From CAVRQM01 sp964250775 (lineage in GTDB: Bacteria; Pseudomonadota; Alphaproteobacteria; Acetobacterales; Acetobacteraceae): 21,662 bases of DNA. Position numbers and translations under genes: made by a program. The stretch covers positions 1 to 21,662 of the forward strand of contig CAXUHK010000061.1 in the NCBI GenBank assembly GCA_964250775.1. The letters are read 5' to 3'. Shown piece by piece: positions 7,689 through 16,705 of the stretch. Each line of letters starts with the position of its first letter. Positions within the stretch are counted from its first letter, which is position 1. The notes under the pieces are model-generated. The model made no database searches. It had not been told where the DNA came from and saw nothing but the letters and a program-made list of their open reading frames with translations.

Positions 7689-8680
7689 GGCGGAACCCGT
7701 TGGCCTACCTGGTGCGGTTCCAGAGCCTGCTCGGGCTGGTGCTGGCGATCGTGGCGGGCATCGCGTTCTCGCCGCGCCGGCACGGGCACATCCTGTTCCT
7801 GCAACCGGACAACGTGGCCAACATCATCCGCTCGGTGTCGGAGACCGGCATCCTGGCGCTCGGCATGACCTTCGTCATCATCGCCGCCGGCATCGACCTC
7901 TCGGTCGGCGCGGTGCTGGGCTTGTGCAGCGTCATGACCGCAACCTTGCTGGTCAACCACGGCTGGAGCCTGATCGAGACGCTCCCGTTGGTGGTCGTCA
8001 TCGGCGTGCTGTTCGGCGCCATGCAGGGCCTGCTGTCGACGCGGTTCCGCATCCAGGCGTTCATCGTGACCCTGGCCGGGTTGCAGGCGGCGCGCGGATT
8101 GTCGCTGATCGCGTCGGACAACAGCTTCATCAACATCAACTACGGCGAGGGGCCGGGCAACGCCCCGCCCGCCTTCGCCATCCTGGGCGAGCGCGTGTTC
8201 GGCGTGTTCCCGGTGGCGACGCTGGTGTTCCTCGTGCTGGCCATTGTCGCCGCGTTCGCGCTGACCAACACCCGTTACGGCCGCTACGTGTTCGCGGTCG
8301 GCGGCAACGAGCGCGCGGCGCGGCTGTCCGGCATCCCGGTCGAGTGGGTGAAGGTGTCGGTCTACGCGCTGACCGGCTTCGCCTCGGCCATCGCCGGCAT
8401 CGTCCATGCCGGCCAGTTCTCGTTCGGCAGCCCGAACGACGGCACCGGCTACGAGCTGGCCGCCATCGCCGCCGTGGTGATCGGCGGCACCGACCTGTTC
8501 GGCGGCGCCGGCAGCATGGTCGGCACCATCGCCGGCGCCATCATGCTGGGGGCGCTGGCCAACATCCTGCAGCTCAACGACGTCAGCGCCGCGATGCAGC
8601 TCCTCGCCACCGGGGCGATCATCGTGTTCGCGGCGGCGTTGCAGACCTATGTCGGACGGCGTGACGGCGGGTCACGCTGA
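7685..8680 (+). CDS. CUT2/ribose-type sugar ABC transporter permease (second importer)
   Basis: This 331-residue integral inner-membrane permease (BPD_transp_2 family) carries the diagnostic GMTFVIIAAGIDLSVGAVLG block and the C-terminal AIAAVVIGGTDLFGGAGS block, with multiple long hydrophobic helices. The GTG at 7685 shares bases with the ATPase stop codon (GTGA), the classical translational-coupling overlap. It gives the N-terminus VRRNPLAYL ahead of the first helix. It would pair with the ATPase at 6177-7688 and receive substrate from the binding protein at 8701-9666. Its non-membrane loop YGEGPGNAPPAF has no counterpart in the permease at 2565-3527, again showing that the two importers are distinct. 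Confidence 0.94.
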   Translation: MRRNPLAYLVRFQSLLGLVLAIVAGIAFSPRRHGHILFLQPDNVANIIRSVSETGILALGMTFVIIAAGIDLSVGAVLGLCSVMTATLLVNHGWSLIETLPLVVVIGVLFGAMQGLLSTRFRIQAFIVTLAGLQAARGLSLIASDNSFININYGEGPGNAPPAFAILGERVFGVFPVATLVFLVLAIVAAFALTNTRYGRYVFAVGGNERAARLSGIPVEWVKVSVYALTGFASAIAGIVHAGQFSFGSPNDGTGYELAAIAAVVIGGTDLFGGAGSMVGTIAGAIMLGALANILQLNDVSAAMQLLATGAIIVFAAALQTYVGRRDGGSR

Positions 8681-8700
8681 AACAAGAAGGGAGAGAAACC

Positions 8701-9666
8701 ATGCTCGAACGCACCGCCCTGACGATCCTGCTGCTGGCCGGGACGAGCTTCGCGGCCACGGCCGCGCCGCTGTCCAAGACCTGCGGTCCAAACAACGATT
8801 ATGTGATCGGCTTCTCGCAGGCCAACTTCAAGGAGCCGTACCGCGAGCACGTCGACCACGAACTCGAACGGCTGGTGAAGACCTATCCGAAGTTCAAGCT
8901 GGTCATCGCCGACGGGCAGGCCAACGTGAACACGCAGGTGTCGCAGGTCGAGAACTTCCTGACGCAGCAAGTCGACCTGCTGTTCATCTCGCCGTTCGAG
9001 GCGGCGCCGCTGACCCCCGCCGTGACCCGCGTGTTCAGGGCGGGCATCCCGGTGATCGAGCTGGACCGGCAGACCGTGGGCGACAACTACACGGCATTCG
9101 TGGGCGGCGACAACCGCAAGATCGCCACCGAAGCCGGGCGCTGGGCGGCCACGACGCTGCTGCCCGAAGGCGGCGAGGTGGCGATCCTGGAGGGGCTGCC
9201 GAGCTCGTCGCCGGCGATCGAGCGGCTGGAAGGCTTCAAGGCCGGCATCGCCGCCAACCCGAAGCTGAAGCTGGTGGCGACACAACCGGTCGACTGGATG
9301 CAGGACAAGGCGGTGACGGTGTTCGGGGCGATGCTGCAGGCGCATCCCGACATCAAGCTGGTCTACACCAGCAACGACCTGGCGGCGTCGGGCGCCTACA
9401 TCGCGGCCAAGCAGGCGGGCAAGCAGGACCAGGTCAAGATCATCGGCACCGACGGCCTGCCCGGCCCGTCGGGCGGGATGCGTTCCGTCGCCGACGGGCA
9501 GTGGGCGGCGACCTACACCTACCCGACCGGCGCCGCCGAGGCGCTCGACCTGGCCAAGCGCATCCTGATCGATTGCGCCAGCGAGGTGCCGCGCAAGGTC
9601 GTCGTCGATTCGCAGCGGATCGACACCGGGAACGCCAAGGGCCTGTACGGCAAGCAGGAGTTCTGA
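8701..9666 (+). CDS. Periplasmic sugar-binding protein, YtfQ/ribose-type (second importer)
   Basis: This 321-residue protein starts 20 bases after the permease stop, with GGGAGAG as Shine-Dalgarno. A signal peptide is evident (MLERTALTILLLAGTSFAATAA). Ligand-binding-family motifs include YVIGFSQANF, ADGQANVNTQ, VDLLFISPFEAA, IPVIELDRQ, AFVGGDN, VYTSNDLAASGAY and IIGTDGLPG. The GFSQ opening and the DGQ...DRQ...GGDN set are closer in style to YtfQ-like binding proteins than to RbsB, so a furanose, pentose or polyol ligand is possible but unproven. Cysteines near each end (C28 and C292) could form a stabilising disulfide. It is last in the ATPase - permease - binding protein operon, the reverse of the usual order. 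It ends seven bases from the convergent regulator gene, leaving no room for a separate terminator. Confidence 0.92.
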   Translation: MLERTALTILLLAGTSFAATAAPLSKTCGPNNDYVIGFSQANFKEPYREHVDHELERLVKTYPKFKLVIADGQANVNTQVSQVENFLTQQVDLLFISPFEAAPLTPAVTRVFRAGIPVIELDRQTVGDNYTAFVGGDNRKIATEAGRWAATTLLPEGGEVAILEGLPSSSPAIERLEGFKAGIAANPKLKLVATQPVDWMQDKAVTVFGAMLQAHPDIKLVYTSNDLAASGAYIAAKQAGKQDQVKIIGTDGLPGPSGGMRSVADGQWAATYTYPTGAAEALDLAKRILIDCASEVPRKVVVDSQRIDTGNAKGLYGKQEF

Positions 9667-9673
9667 TCGCGGC

Positions 9674-10081
9674 TCAGGCCGGGGGCGACCTGCCGCCGGC
9701 CTCCAGGTCGCGCAGGATCGGGCAATCGGGGCGCAGGTCGCCGTGGCAGGCATGGGCCAGTTCCTCGATGGTGGCGCACATGGCGGAGAGCTCCGCGATC
9801 CTGGCGCGCAGTTCTGCGGCGTGCGCCAACGCGATGCGCTTGACCTCGCGGCTGGGCCGCTGCCGGTCGTGCCACAGCCCGACCAGCAGCCGAATGCGTG
9901 GCATCGACAGCCCCAGGTCGCGCGCGCGGCGGATGAAGCGCAGCGTCTCGACGTCGGCGGCATCGTAGGTGCGATAGCCCGCCTGGGTTCGTCCGGCGGC
10001 CGGGACCAGCCCGATGCTCTCGTAATAGCGCAGCATCTTGGCACTGACCCCGGACGCCCTGGCCGCCTCTCCGATCACCAT
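9674..10081 (-). CDS. cueR: Copper-responsive MerR-family activator
   Basis: The 135-residue protein has the MerR layout: winged helix-turn-helix at residues 1-70 (VIGEAARASGVSAKMLRYYE, GYRTYDAADVETL), a dimerisation helix, and a short metal loop. C112 and C120 with seven residues between them (CHGDLRPDC) and S77 fall at exactly the numbers used by E. coli CueR, the residues that select monovalent copper, silver or gold. It would bend the over-spaced promoter at 10092-10122 to activate the copper ATPase gene on the opposite strand. The ATG at 10081 gives the canonical N-terminus. The longer upstream frame runs antisense into the ATPase gene. A G run (GGGGG) ahead of the start can serve as ribosome site. 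Regulation of its own gene from the same operator is likely by family precedent. Confidence 0.93.
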   Translation of the reverse strand: MVIGEAARASGVSAKMLRYYESIGLVPAAGRTQAGYRTYDAADVETLRFIRRARDLGLSMPRIRLLVGLWHDRQRPSREVKRIALAHAAELRARIAELSAMCATIEELAHACHGDLRPDCPILRDLEAGGRSPPA

Positions 10082-10091
10082 GCTCGCCCCC

Positions 10092-10122
10092 TTGACCTTC
10101 CTATCATGGGAAGCTCCACCTG
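10092..10122 (+). promoter_or_regulatory. CueR operator/promoter of the copper ATPase gene
   Basis: TTGACC (10092-10097) serves as the -35 box. GACCTTCC (10094-10101), seven bases, then GGAAGCTC (10109-10116) forms a near-perfect dyad with one mismatch, the signature of CueR-type copA operators. A 19-base spacer, typical of MerR-activated promoters, puts the -10 at 10117-10122 (CACCTG), which is a poor match on its own. The transcription start would then fall at about 10128-10130, right at the ATPase start codon. The dyad lies wholly inside the 48-base gap between the two divergent genes. Confidence 0.85.
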
Positions 10123-10129
10123 TGCTTGC

Positions 10130-12460
<2,331 letters not shown>

Positions 12461-12476
12461 TCACAGGAGACATCGC

Positions 12477-12878
12477 ATGAGCAGGATCGGCACTCCCTTG
12501 GCGCTCGCGGCACTGGTCTTTGCCGGCGCGGCGCTGGCGCAGCAGGCGCCCGGCCAGATGCCGCCCGACGCGGCGGCGAAGCAGATGCAGGGCATGGCAA
12601 AGGCCTCGCCCGGCACCGGCGCATCCACGAGAGCCTTCAAGGCGGCGGACGACCAGATGATGAAGTCCATGGACCGTCCGATGAGCGGCGACGCCGACCG
12701 GGACTTCGTGGCTGGAATGCTGCCGCACCATCAAGGGGCCGTTGGCATGGCGAACGTCGAGCTTCAGTATGGGAGGGACCCGGAGCTGCGACGGCTGGCG
12801 CACGCGATCATCGCGGCGCAGGACAAGGAGATCGCCCAAATGCGCGCATGGCAGAACAGGCACCCGCCGCGACCCTGA
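12477..12878 (+). CDS. Secreted DUF305-family protein, probably copper-related
   Basis: The 133-residue precursor has a clear signal peptide (MSRIGTPLALAALVFAGAALA, cleavage before QQAPG) and one DUF305 domain. The family core FVAGMLPHHQGAVGMANVE (77-95) carries paired His84-His85 and Met residues. It is followed by the usual helix with pattern AIIAAQDKEIAQMRAW. The Met-rich stretch MPPDAAAKQMQGMAK after the signal could also bind copper. DUF305 proteins are commonly encoded beside copper and other metal-efflux genes, but their biochemical role is not settled. An AGGAG Shine-Dalgarno sits just upstream, 16 bases after the ATPase stop. The stop codon overlaps the next start (TGATG). A periplasmic copper-binding partner of the pump is the inference. 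Confidence 0.88.
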   Translation: MSRIGTPLALAALVFAGAALAQQAPGQMPPDAAAKQMQGMAKASPGTGASTRAFKAADDQMMKSMDRPMSGDADRDFVAGMLPHHQGAVGMANVELQYGRDPELRRLAHAIIAAQDKEIAQMRAWQNRHPPRP

Positions 12879-14140
12879 TGGCTGACCCGCTGCCGCCCAG
12901 CCTGTATGCCGAGACCGCCCGCACGGCCCCGCCGACGCCGCAGTTCTCGGGCAGCAAGCGGGCATCCGTGGCCATCGTCGGCGGCGGCTTCACCGGCCTG
13001 TCGGCGGCGCTGCACCTGGCGGAAGCCGGCACCGAGGCCGTGGTGCTGGAGGCGCGCGAACCCGGCTGGGGCGCCTCGGGCCGCAACGGCGGGCAGGTCA
13101 ACCCGGGACTGAAGCCGGACCCTGATACGGTCGAGCGGAGCTATGGCGCCGCTGTCGTCGCACTGTCCTACGCGGCGCCCGACGAGGTGTTCGCGCTGGT
13201 GCGCCGGCTCGGCATCGACTGCGAAGCGGTGCAAGGCGGCACGATGCGGGCGGCCTTCGGCAGTGCGGATGCGGCTGGCCTGGAACGGCTGGCCGGGCAA
13301 TGCCGCCGGCGCGACATGCCGGCGCGCCTGCTGGACCGTGCCGCGATGACTGCGATGGTCGGCAACGAGCGCTATCGCCTCGGGCTGCTGGACCCGCGCG
13401 GCGGGCAGCTCAACCCGCTCGGCTACGCGCGCGGGCTGGCGGAAGCGGCGCTGCGGGCGGGTGCCTCGGTGCATGGCGACAGCCGCGTCATGTCGCTCAA
13501 GCGGCAAGGTGGCGGCTGGGCGGTCGAGACGCCGGGCGGCACGGTCCTCGCCGACCGGGTGGTGTTGGCGACCAACGGCTACACCGACCGGCTGTGGCCG
13601 GGGCTGGCGCGCAGCGTGGTGCCGGTGTTCAGCGCCATCGTCGCCTCGGCGCCGCTGCCCGCCCCGCTCGCGGCGCGCATCCTGGCCGGCGGCACGGTGT
13701 TGTACGAGTTGGGCGAGCTCACCACCTACTATCGGGTGGACCCGACTGGCCGGCTGCTGATGGGTGGCCGCAGCCGCTCGCGCAGCCTGGCGGGGCCGCA
13801 GGCGTTCCGCTTCCTGTCGGAGTACGCGATCCGGCTGTGGCCGGAGCTGCGCGGCGTCGTCTGGACGCATGGCTGGAACGGGCAGCTCGCGCTGACGCCG
13901 GACCATTTCCCGCATCTGCACGCGCCGGCGCCGGGGCTGCTGGCCTGCCTCGGCTACAACGGCCGCGGCGTCGCCATGGCGACCGTGCTCGGGCGGGAGC
14001 TTGCCCGCCACCTGAACGGCGGCGCGCTGCCATGGCAGCCGACGCCAATCGCGGCGATCCCGTTGCATCGGTTCTGGCGGCAGGGGGTCGCGGCGCGCGT
14101 GGCCTATGGCCGGCTGCGCGACCGCTTGGCCGCCCGGTAG
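12878..14140 (+). CDS. FAD-dependent oxidoreductase, DAO family (amino-acid/gamma-glutamylputrescine oxidase-like)
   Basis: The 420-residue enzyme has an N-terminal dinucleotide-binding fold (VAIVGGGFTGLSAALHL, 31-47; acidic E58 at the end of strand two). The GWGASGRNGGQVNPGLK block is typical of DAO-type amine/amino-acid oxidases related to PuuB and OrdL. Near the C-terminus GYNGRGVAMATVLGREL is the second flavin-contact block. Substrate would be a primary or secondary amine or amino acid, oxidised to an aldehyde or imine, but this is not determinable here. The ATG at 12878 overlaps the DUF305 stop in TGATG and is preferred. An alternative ATG at 12848 would add ten residues and overlap more deeply. 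Neither has an obvious Shine-Dalgarno, which fits coupling to the upstream gene. A link to copper handling is only positional. Confidence 0.85.
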   Translation: MADPLPPSLYAETARTAPPTPQFSGSKRASVAIVGGGFTGLSAALHLAEAGTEAVVLEAREPGWGASGRNGGQVNPGLKPDPDTVERSYGAAVVALSYAAPDEVFALVRRLGIDCEAVQGGTMRAAFGSADAAGLERLAGQCRRRDMPARLLDRAAMTAMVGNERYRLGLLDPRGGQLNPLGYARGLAEAALRAGASVHGDSRVMSLKRQGGGWAVETPGGTVLADRVVLATNGYTDRLWPGLARSVVPVFSAIVASAPLPAPLAARILAGGTVLYELGELTTYYRVDPTGRLLMGGRSRSRSLAGPQAFRFLSEYAIRLWPELRGVVWTHGWNGQLALTPDHFPHLHAPAPGLLACLGYNGRGVAMATVLGRELARHLNGGALPWQPTPIAAIPLHRFWRQGVAARVAYGRLRDRLAAR

Positions 14141-14179
14141 CCCGATGGCAGCCTTCGGCCGGCGCCCTATCTTCATGCC

Positions 14180-15343
14180 ATGGACCACAGCTTTCCCCTG
14201 ACCCGCGCGGCGGGGCTTGACCGCCTCGCCGCGTTCGCGCCGCGCATGGGCCGCGACTACGCCGCCGGGCGCAACACCGATTCCGGACCGCAGGCCGAGG
14301 CGACGACCTCGGCGCTCTCGCCCTACCTGCGCCGCCGGCTGGTGCTGGAGCACGAAGCCGTCGCGACCGCGCTCGACCGGCACGGCGCCGGCGCGGCGGA
14401 GAAGTTCGTCCAGGAGGTATTCTGGCGCAGCTACTTCAAGGGCCATCTGGAGACCCGCCCGGCACTCTGGGCCGACTATCGCCGCCTGGTGGAAGAGGGC
14501 CGTCGCGGCTTGGCCGGCAATTCCGGGCGAGAGCGGGCCTTCGAGGACGCGACGGGCGGCCGCACCGGCATCGACTGCTTCGACGACTGGGCGCGCGAGC
14601 TGGTCGCGAGCAACTGGCTGCACAACCACGCGCGAATGTGGTTCGCCTCGATCTGGATCTTCACGCTGCGGCTGCCCTGGGCGTTGGGCGCCGACTTCTT
14701 CATGCGCCACTTGATTGACAGCGATCCGGCGAGCAACACGCTGTCGTGGCGCTGGGTCGCGGGCCTGCACACACGCGGCAAGCCGTATGTCGCCACCGCC
14801 CAGAACATCCGCCGCTACACCGAGGGCCGCTACGACCCGCGCGGCCTGGACGAGAACCCGAGGGCGCTGGAGGAAGCAGAGCCGGTCGCGGCAAGCGCCC
14901 TGCCGCCGGCCGACGCGCCGCCCGACGGCGAGGTGGCGCTGCTGCTGCACCTGGACGACCTGCACCCGGAAAGCCTGCCGCTTGGGCACGCCAAGGTGGT
15001 CCGGGTCGGTGGCCTGCTCGCCCATGCCGATGGCGCCGTCGAGCGGGTGCGCGAGGCCGACCGCGCCGCCATGGCGGACGCGCTGGCGCGCGCCGGCGCG
15101 CATTTCGACTGCCCCGCCACGTTGGCCGAGGATGGCTGGGCCGCCGGGCGGCCGATGCTGACGGCATGGGCTCCGGTCGGTCCGTCGGCGGCGGCGCTGC
15201 CCGAATGCCCTCGCGTGCGCCGCGCCTGGGACAGCGCCGCCTGGCCGCACGCGAGCAAGGGGTTCTTCCAGGTGAAGGCGGCGATCCCGCGCATCCTGGA
15301 AGCGGAACTCGCCAGCAACCCTGGCCTCGTTTCGGCGCTGTAG
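14180..15343 (+). CDS. Photolyase/cryptochrome-like protein: FAD domain without the N-terminal antenna domain, plus a C-terminal domain of unclear origin
   Basis: The 387-residue protein begins (SFPLTRAAGLDRLAAF) where the linker before the FAD-binding domain begins in ordinary photolyases. Residues 5-230 follow that domain by eye: TSALSPYL (43-50), FVQEVFWRSYFKGHL (76-90), NWLHNHARM (145-153), HLIDSDPASN (177-186) with both aspartates, and WRWVAG (190-195). Trp167 and Trp190 align with inner electron-transfer tryptophans of E. coli PhrB. The usual N-terminal Rossmann antenna domain is absent and nothing upstream encodes it. Residues 250-387 read like an alpha/beta domain: hydrophobic strands VALLLHL and AKVVRVGGL, a long amphipathic helix, LTAWAPVGP, then KGFFQVKAAIPRILEAE. 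No Shine-Dalgarno is seen before the ATG. The gene begins 39 bases after the oxidoreductase gene. DNA repair or light sensing is possible; activity is unknown. Confidence 0.8.
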   Translation: MDHSFPLTRAAGLDRLAAFAPRMGRDYAAGRNTDSGPQAEATTSALSPYLRRRLVLEHEAVATALDRHGAGAAEKFVQEVFWRSYFKGHLETRPALWADYRRLVEEGRRGLAGNSGRERAFEDATGGRTGIDCFDDWARELVASNWLHNHARMWFASIWIFTLRLPWALGADFFMRHLIDSDPASNTLSWRWVAGLHTRGKPYVATAQNIRRYTEGRYDPRGLDENPRALEEAEPVAASALPPADAPPDGEVALLLHLDDLHPESLPLGHAKVVRVGGLLAHADGAVERVREADRAAMADALARAGAHFDCPATLAEDGWAAGRPMLTAWAPVGPSAAALPECPRVRRAWDSAAWPHASKGFFQVKAAIPRILEAELASNPGLVSAL

Positions 15344-15389
15344 CCATTGCCAAGCCGCAGTTTCGCGGCGGCCAGCAAAGGATTTCCGA

Positions 15390-15719
15390 ATGCCGCAGTT
15401 CGACGCCACCATCAAGCACATCAAGGACGGCGTGAAGAGCTTCACCATCAGCGCCGCGGTCAAGAACATCGAGGGCTGGGAAGCCACGCTCGAAAAGGTC
15501 GAGGCCCCGGCCGCCAAGACCATCGTCAAGGACCTCGAGAACCTGAAGAAGCACCTCCAGGCCGACAAGATCAACGGCTCCCAGGTCAAGAGCCTGGTGC
15601 TCAAGCTCGGCAAGGAGACGGTTGCGATCGCCGGCAAGACCGAGGGCAAGAATGCCGAGAAGATCAAGTCGCTCGGCGAGGCGCTGACCTCGGCGGCGGA
15701 GTCCGCCTCGGCGGAGTAG
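15390..15719 (+). CDS. Small helical protein of unknown function
   Basis: I do not recognise this 109-residue protein. It has no signal peptide, membrane segment or cysteine. It is Lys/Glu/Ala rich with heptad-like spacing of hydrophobics (TIVKDLENLKKHLQADKI, LVLKLGKETVAIAGKTEG, KIKSLGEALTSAAESASA), so a small all-helical cytoplasmic protein, perhaps oligomeric, is likely. AAAGGA (15377-15382) is a good Shine-Dalgarno seven bases before the ATG, and codon use is normal for the window, so I consider it a real gene. The lysine-rich composition contrasts with the Arg/Ala bias of its neighbours. It is 46 bases downstream of the photolyase-like gene on the same strand and converges on the acylphosphatase gene, with three bases between the stop codons. 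Confidence 0.75.
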   Translation: MPQFDATIKHIKDGVKSFTISAAVKNIEGWEATLEKVEAPAAKTIVKDLENLKKHLQADKINGSQVKSLVLKLGKETVAIAGKTEGKNAEKIKSLGEALTSAAESASAE

Positions 15720-15722
15720 TCG

Positions 15723-16001
15723 CTACACGCTGGGCAGGCGGTGGAAGCCGGGCGCCTCGGGCGGGTCGGCGAGGTGTTCGGTGATCGACACCACCCCTGC
15801 CCCGCGTGGGCCGCGCCGGCACGAGCGCAGCAGCTCCTCCACCGCGTCCTCCGGGCCGCCCAGCAACGCCTCGACCGTGCCGTCCACGCGCCGGTTGCGC
15901 ACCCAGCCGGCGACGCCGAGCCGCCCCGCCTCGCGCACCATCCAGTCGCGCCAGCCCACCCCTTGGACACGTCCGGCGACAGTGATGAGCCGGGCGCTCA
16001 T
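15723..16001 (-). CDS. acyP: Acylphosphatase
   Basis: The 92-residue protein is a single acylphosphatase domain, cytoplasmic, hydrolysing carboxyl-phosphate bonds such as that of acetyl phosphate or carbamoyl phosphate. The active-site loop GRVQGVGWRDW places the phosphate-binding Arg at residue 18, and the catalytic Asn is N36 in GWVRN. The residue before the Arg is Trp instead of the Phe common in animal enzymes. Length is normal for the family. The ATG at 16001 overlaps the ATP12-type gene stop in ATGA, making it the last gene of the long minus-strand run. The longer upstream frame is a shadow of that gene. Confidence 0.93.
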   Translation of the reverse strand: MSARLITVAGRVQGVGWRDWMVREAGRLGVAGWVRNRRVDGTVEALLGGPEDAVEELLRSCRRGPRGAGVVSITEHLADPPEAPGFHRLPSV

Positions 16002-16705
16002 CCGCGCGCCAATCCCACGAACGTGGCGGCGGCGGCGACGTCGCGGCCGATCAGCCGACGTCGTTCCAGCGCCTCCGCGTCTTCGCTCCACTGCTCCGCC
16101 TGGTACAACTCGTCGACGATCGACAGCCGGTGCGCGGCGGGGGCGTCGAGCGCCCCTTCCACCACCGCCAGCGCCAGCACGACGCTGCCGAGCGCGGGGA
16201 CCAACACGCCCAGCGCGGTCAGCCCAGGCACGTCCTGCCGCGCCACCGCCGCGGCGATATCGGCCAGGGCCGAAGCGTCCTGCGGCAAGTAGATGATGCC
16301 GGTCGTAGCGCGCAGCCGCGCGCCCAGGGTCTCCGCCGCCCAGTCCAGCCAGGGCTGCCAGGCTTGGTGCTGGCGCTCGATCAGCGCCTGCGGCGCGGTC
16401 GCGCGATAGCACAGCAAGTCGGTCTCGCCGTAGCGTGCCAGCTCAAGCGCCACCGCCTCGCGCCGGGTCGCCACGCGCTGTTGCGCGGTGTTGGCGAGAC
16501 TGGTGAGCAGCAGGTCGCCGGGAGCGGCCTCGCCACCCGGGCCTTCGCCGGCCTGGCGCCACTCGTGGGCGAGCGCCTGCGCGAGGCGGGCGGAGCCGAC
16601 CCGCAGGGCACCGCCACCCGGCACCAGCAACGGCTTGCCGTTGAGCAGGACGCCCCAGCCGTCGCCCTCGACTGCGCACTCGGCGGTCGACCAGAACCGT
16701 TTCAT
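15998..16705 (-). CDS. ATP12-family F1-ATPase assembly chaperone
   Basis: The 235-residue protein matches the ATP12 family, which in mitochondria binds the F1 alpha subunit during ATP synthase assembly and which is found in Alphaproteobacteria. The family features visible are the N-terminal FWSTAECAVEGDGWGVLLNGKPL with the L-N-G-K-P core, a helix ALAHEWRQAGE (the A-x-EW pattern), TSLANTAQQRV, TDLLCYRA, then QHQAWQPWLDWAAETLGARL. The C-terminal helical half includes ALAVVEGAL, DELYQAEQWSEDAEA and RRLIGRDV. The ATG at 16705 overlaps the AsmA-gene stop in ATGA. The gene also overlaps acyP in ATGA at its end. Cytoplasmic and probably constitutive with the housekeeping run. Confidence 0.92.
   Translation of the reverse strand: MKRFWSTAECAVEGDGWGVLLNGKPLLVPGGGALRVGSARLAQALAHEWRQAGEGPGGEAAPGDLLLTSLANTAQQRVATRREAVALELARYGETDLLCYRATAPQALIERQHQAWQPWLDWAAETLGARLRATTGIIYLPQDASALADIAAAVARQDVPGLTALGVLVPALGSVVLALAVVEGALDAPAAHRLSIVDELYQAEQWSEDAEALERRRLIGRDVAAAATFVGLARG

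Noticed and set aside
9677..9701. GGCCGG ... CCGGCC inverted repeat at the end of the regulator gene as a terminator
   Set aside because: It is inside the coding sequence, has a 13-base loop and no following T tract. Such repeats occur often by chance in this composition.
10106..10108. Upstream ATG as the start of the copper ATPase
   Set aside because: It lies between the two arms of the CueR operator, upstream of the expected transcription start.
15694..15726. Short palindromes at the convergent ends of the small-protein and acylphosphatase genes
   Set aside because: The stems are only 4-5 bp and lack T tracts, and the second one is made of the two stop codons themselves.
12764..15970. Open frame of more than 1,000 codons on the minus strand opposite the oxidoreductase and photolyase-like genes
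   Set aside because: Its translation is Arg/Ala/Gly-rich with no domain pattern, and it lies antisense to three genes with clear motifs. Long antisense frames are expected at this GC content.
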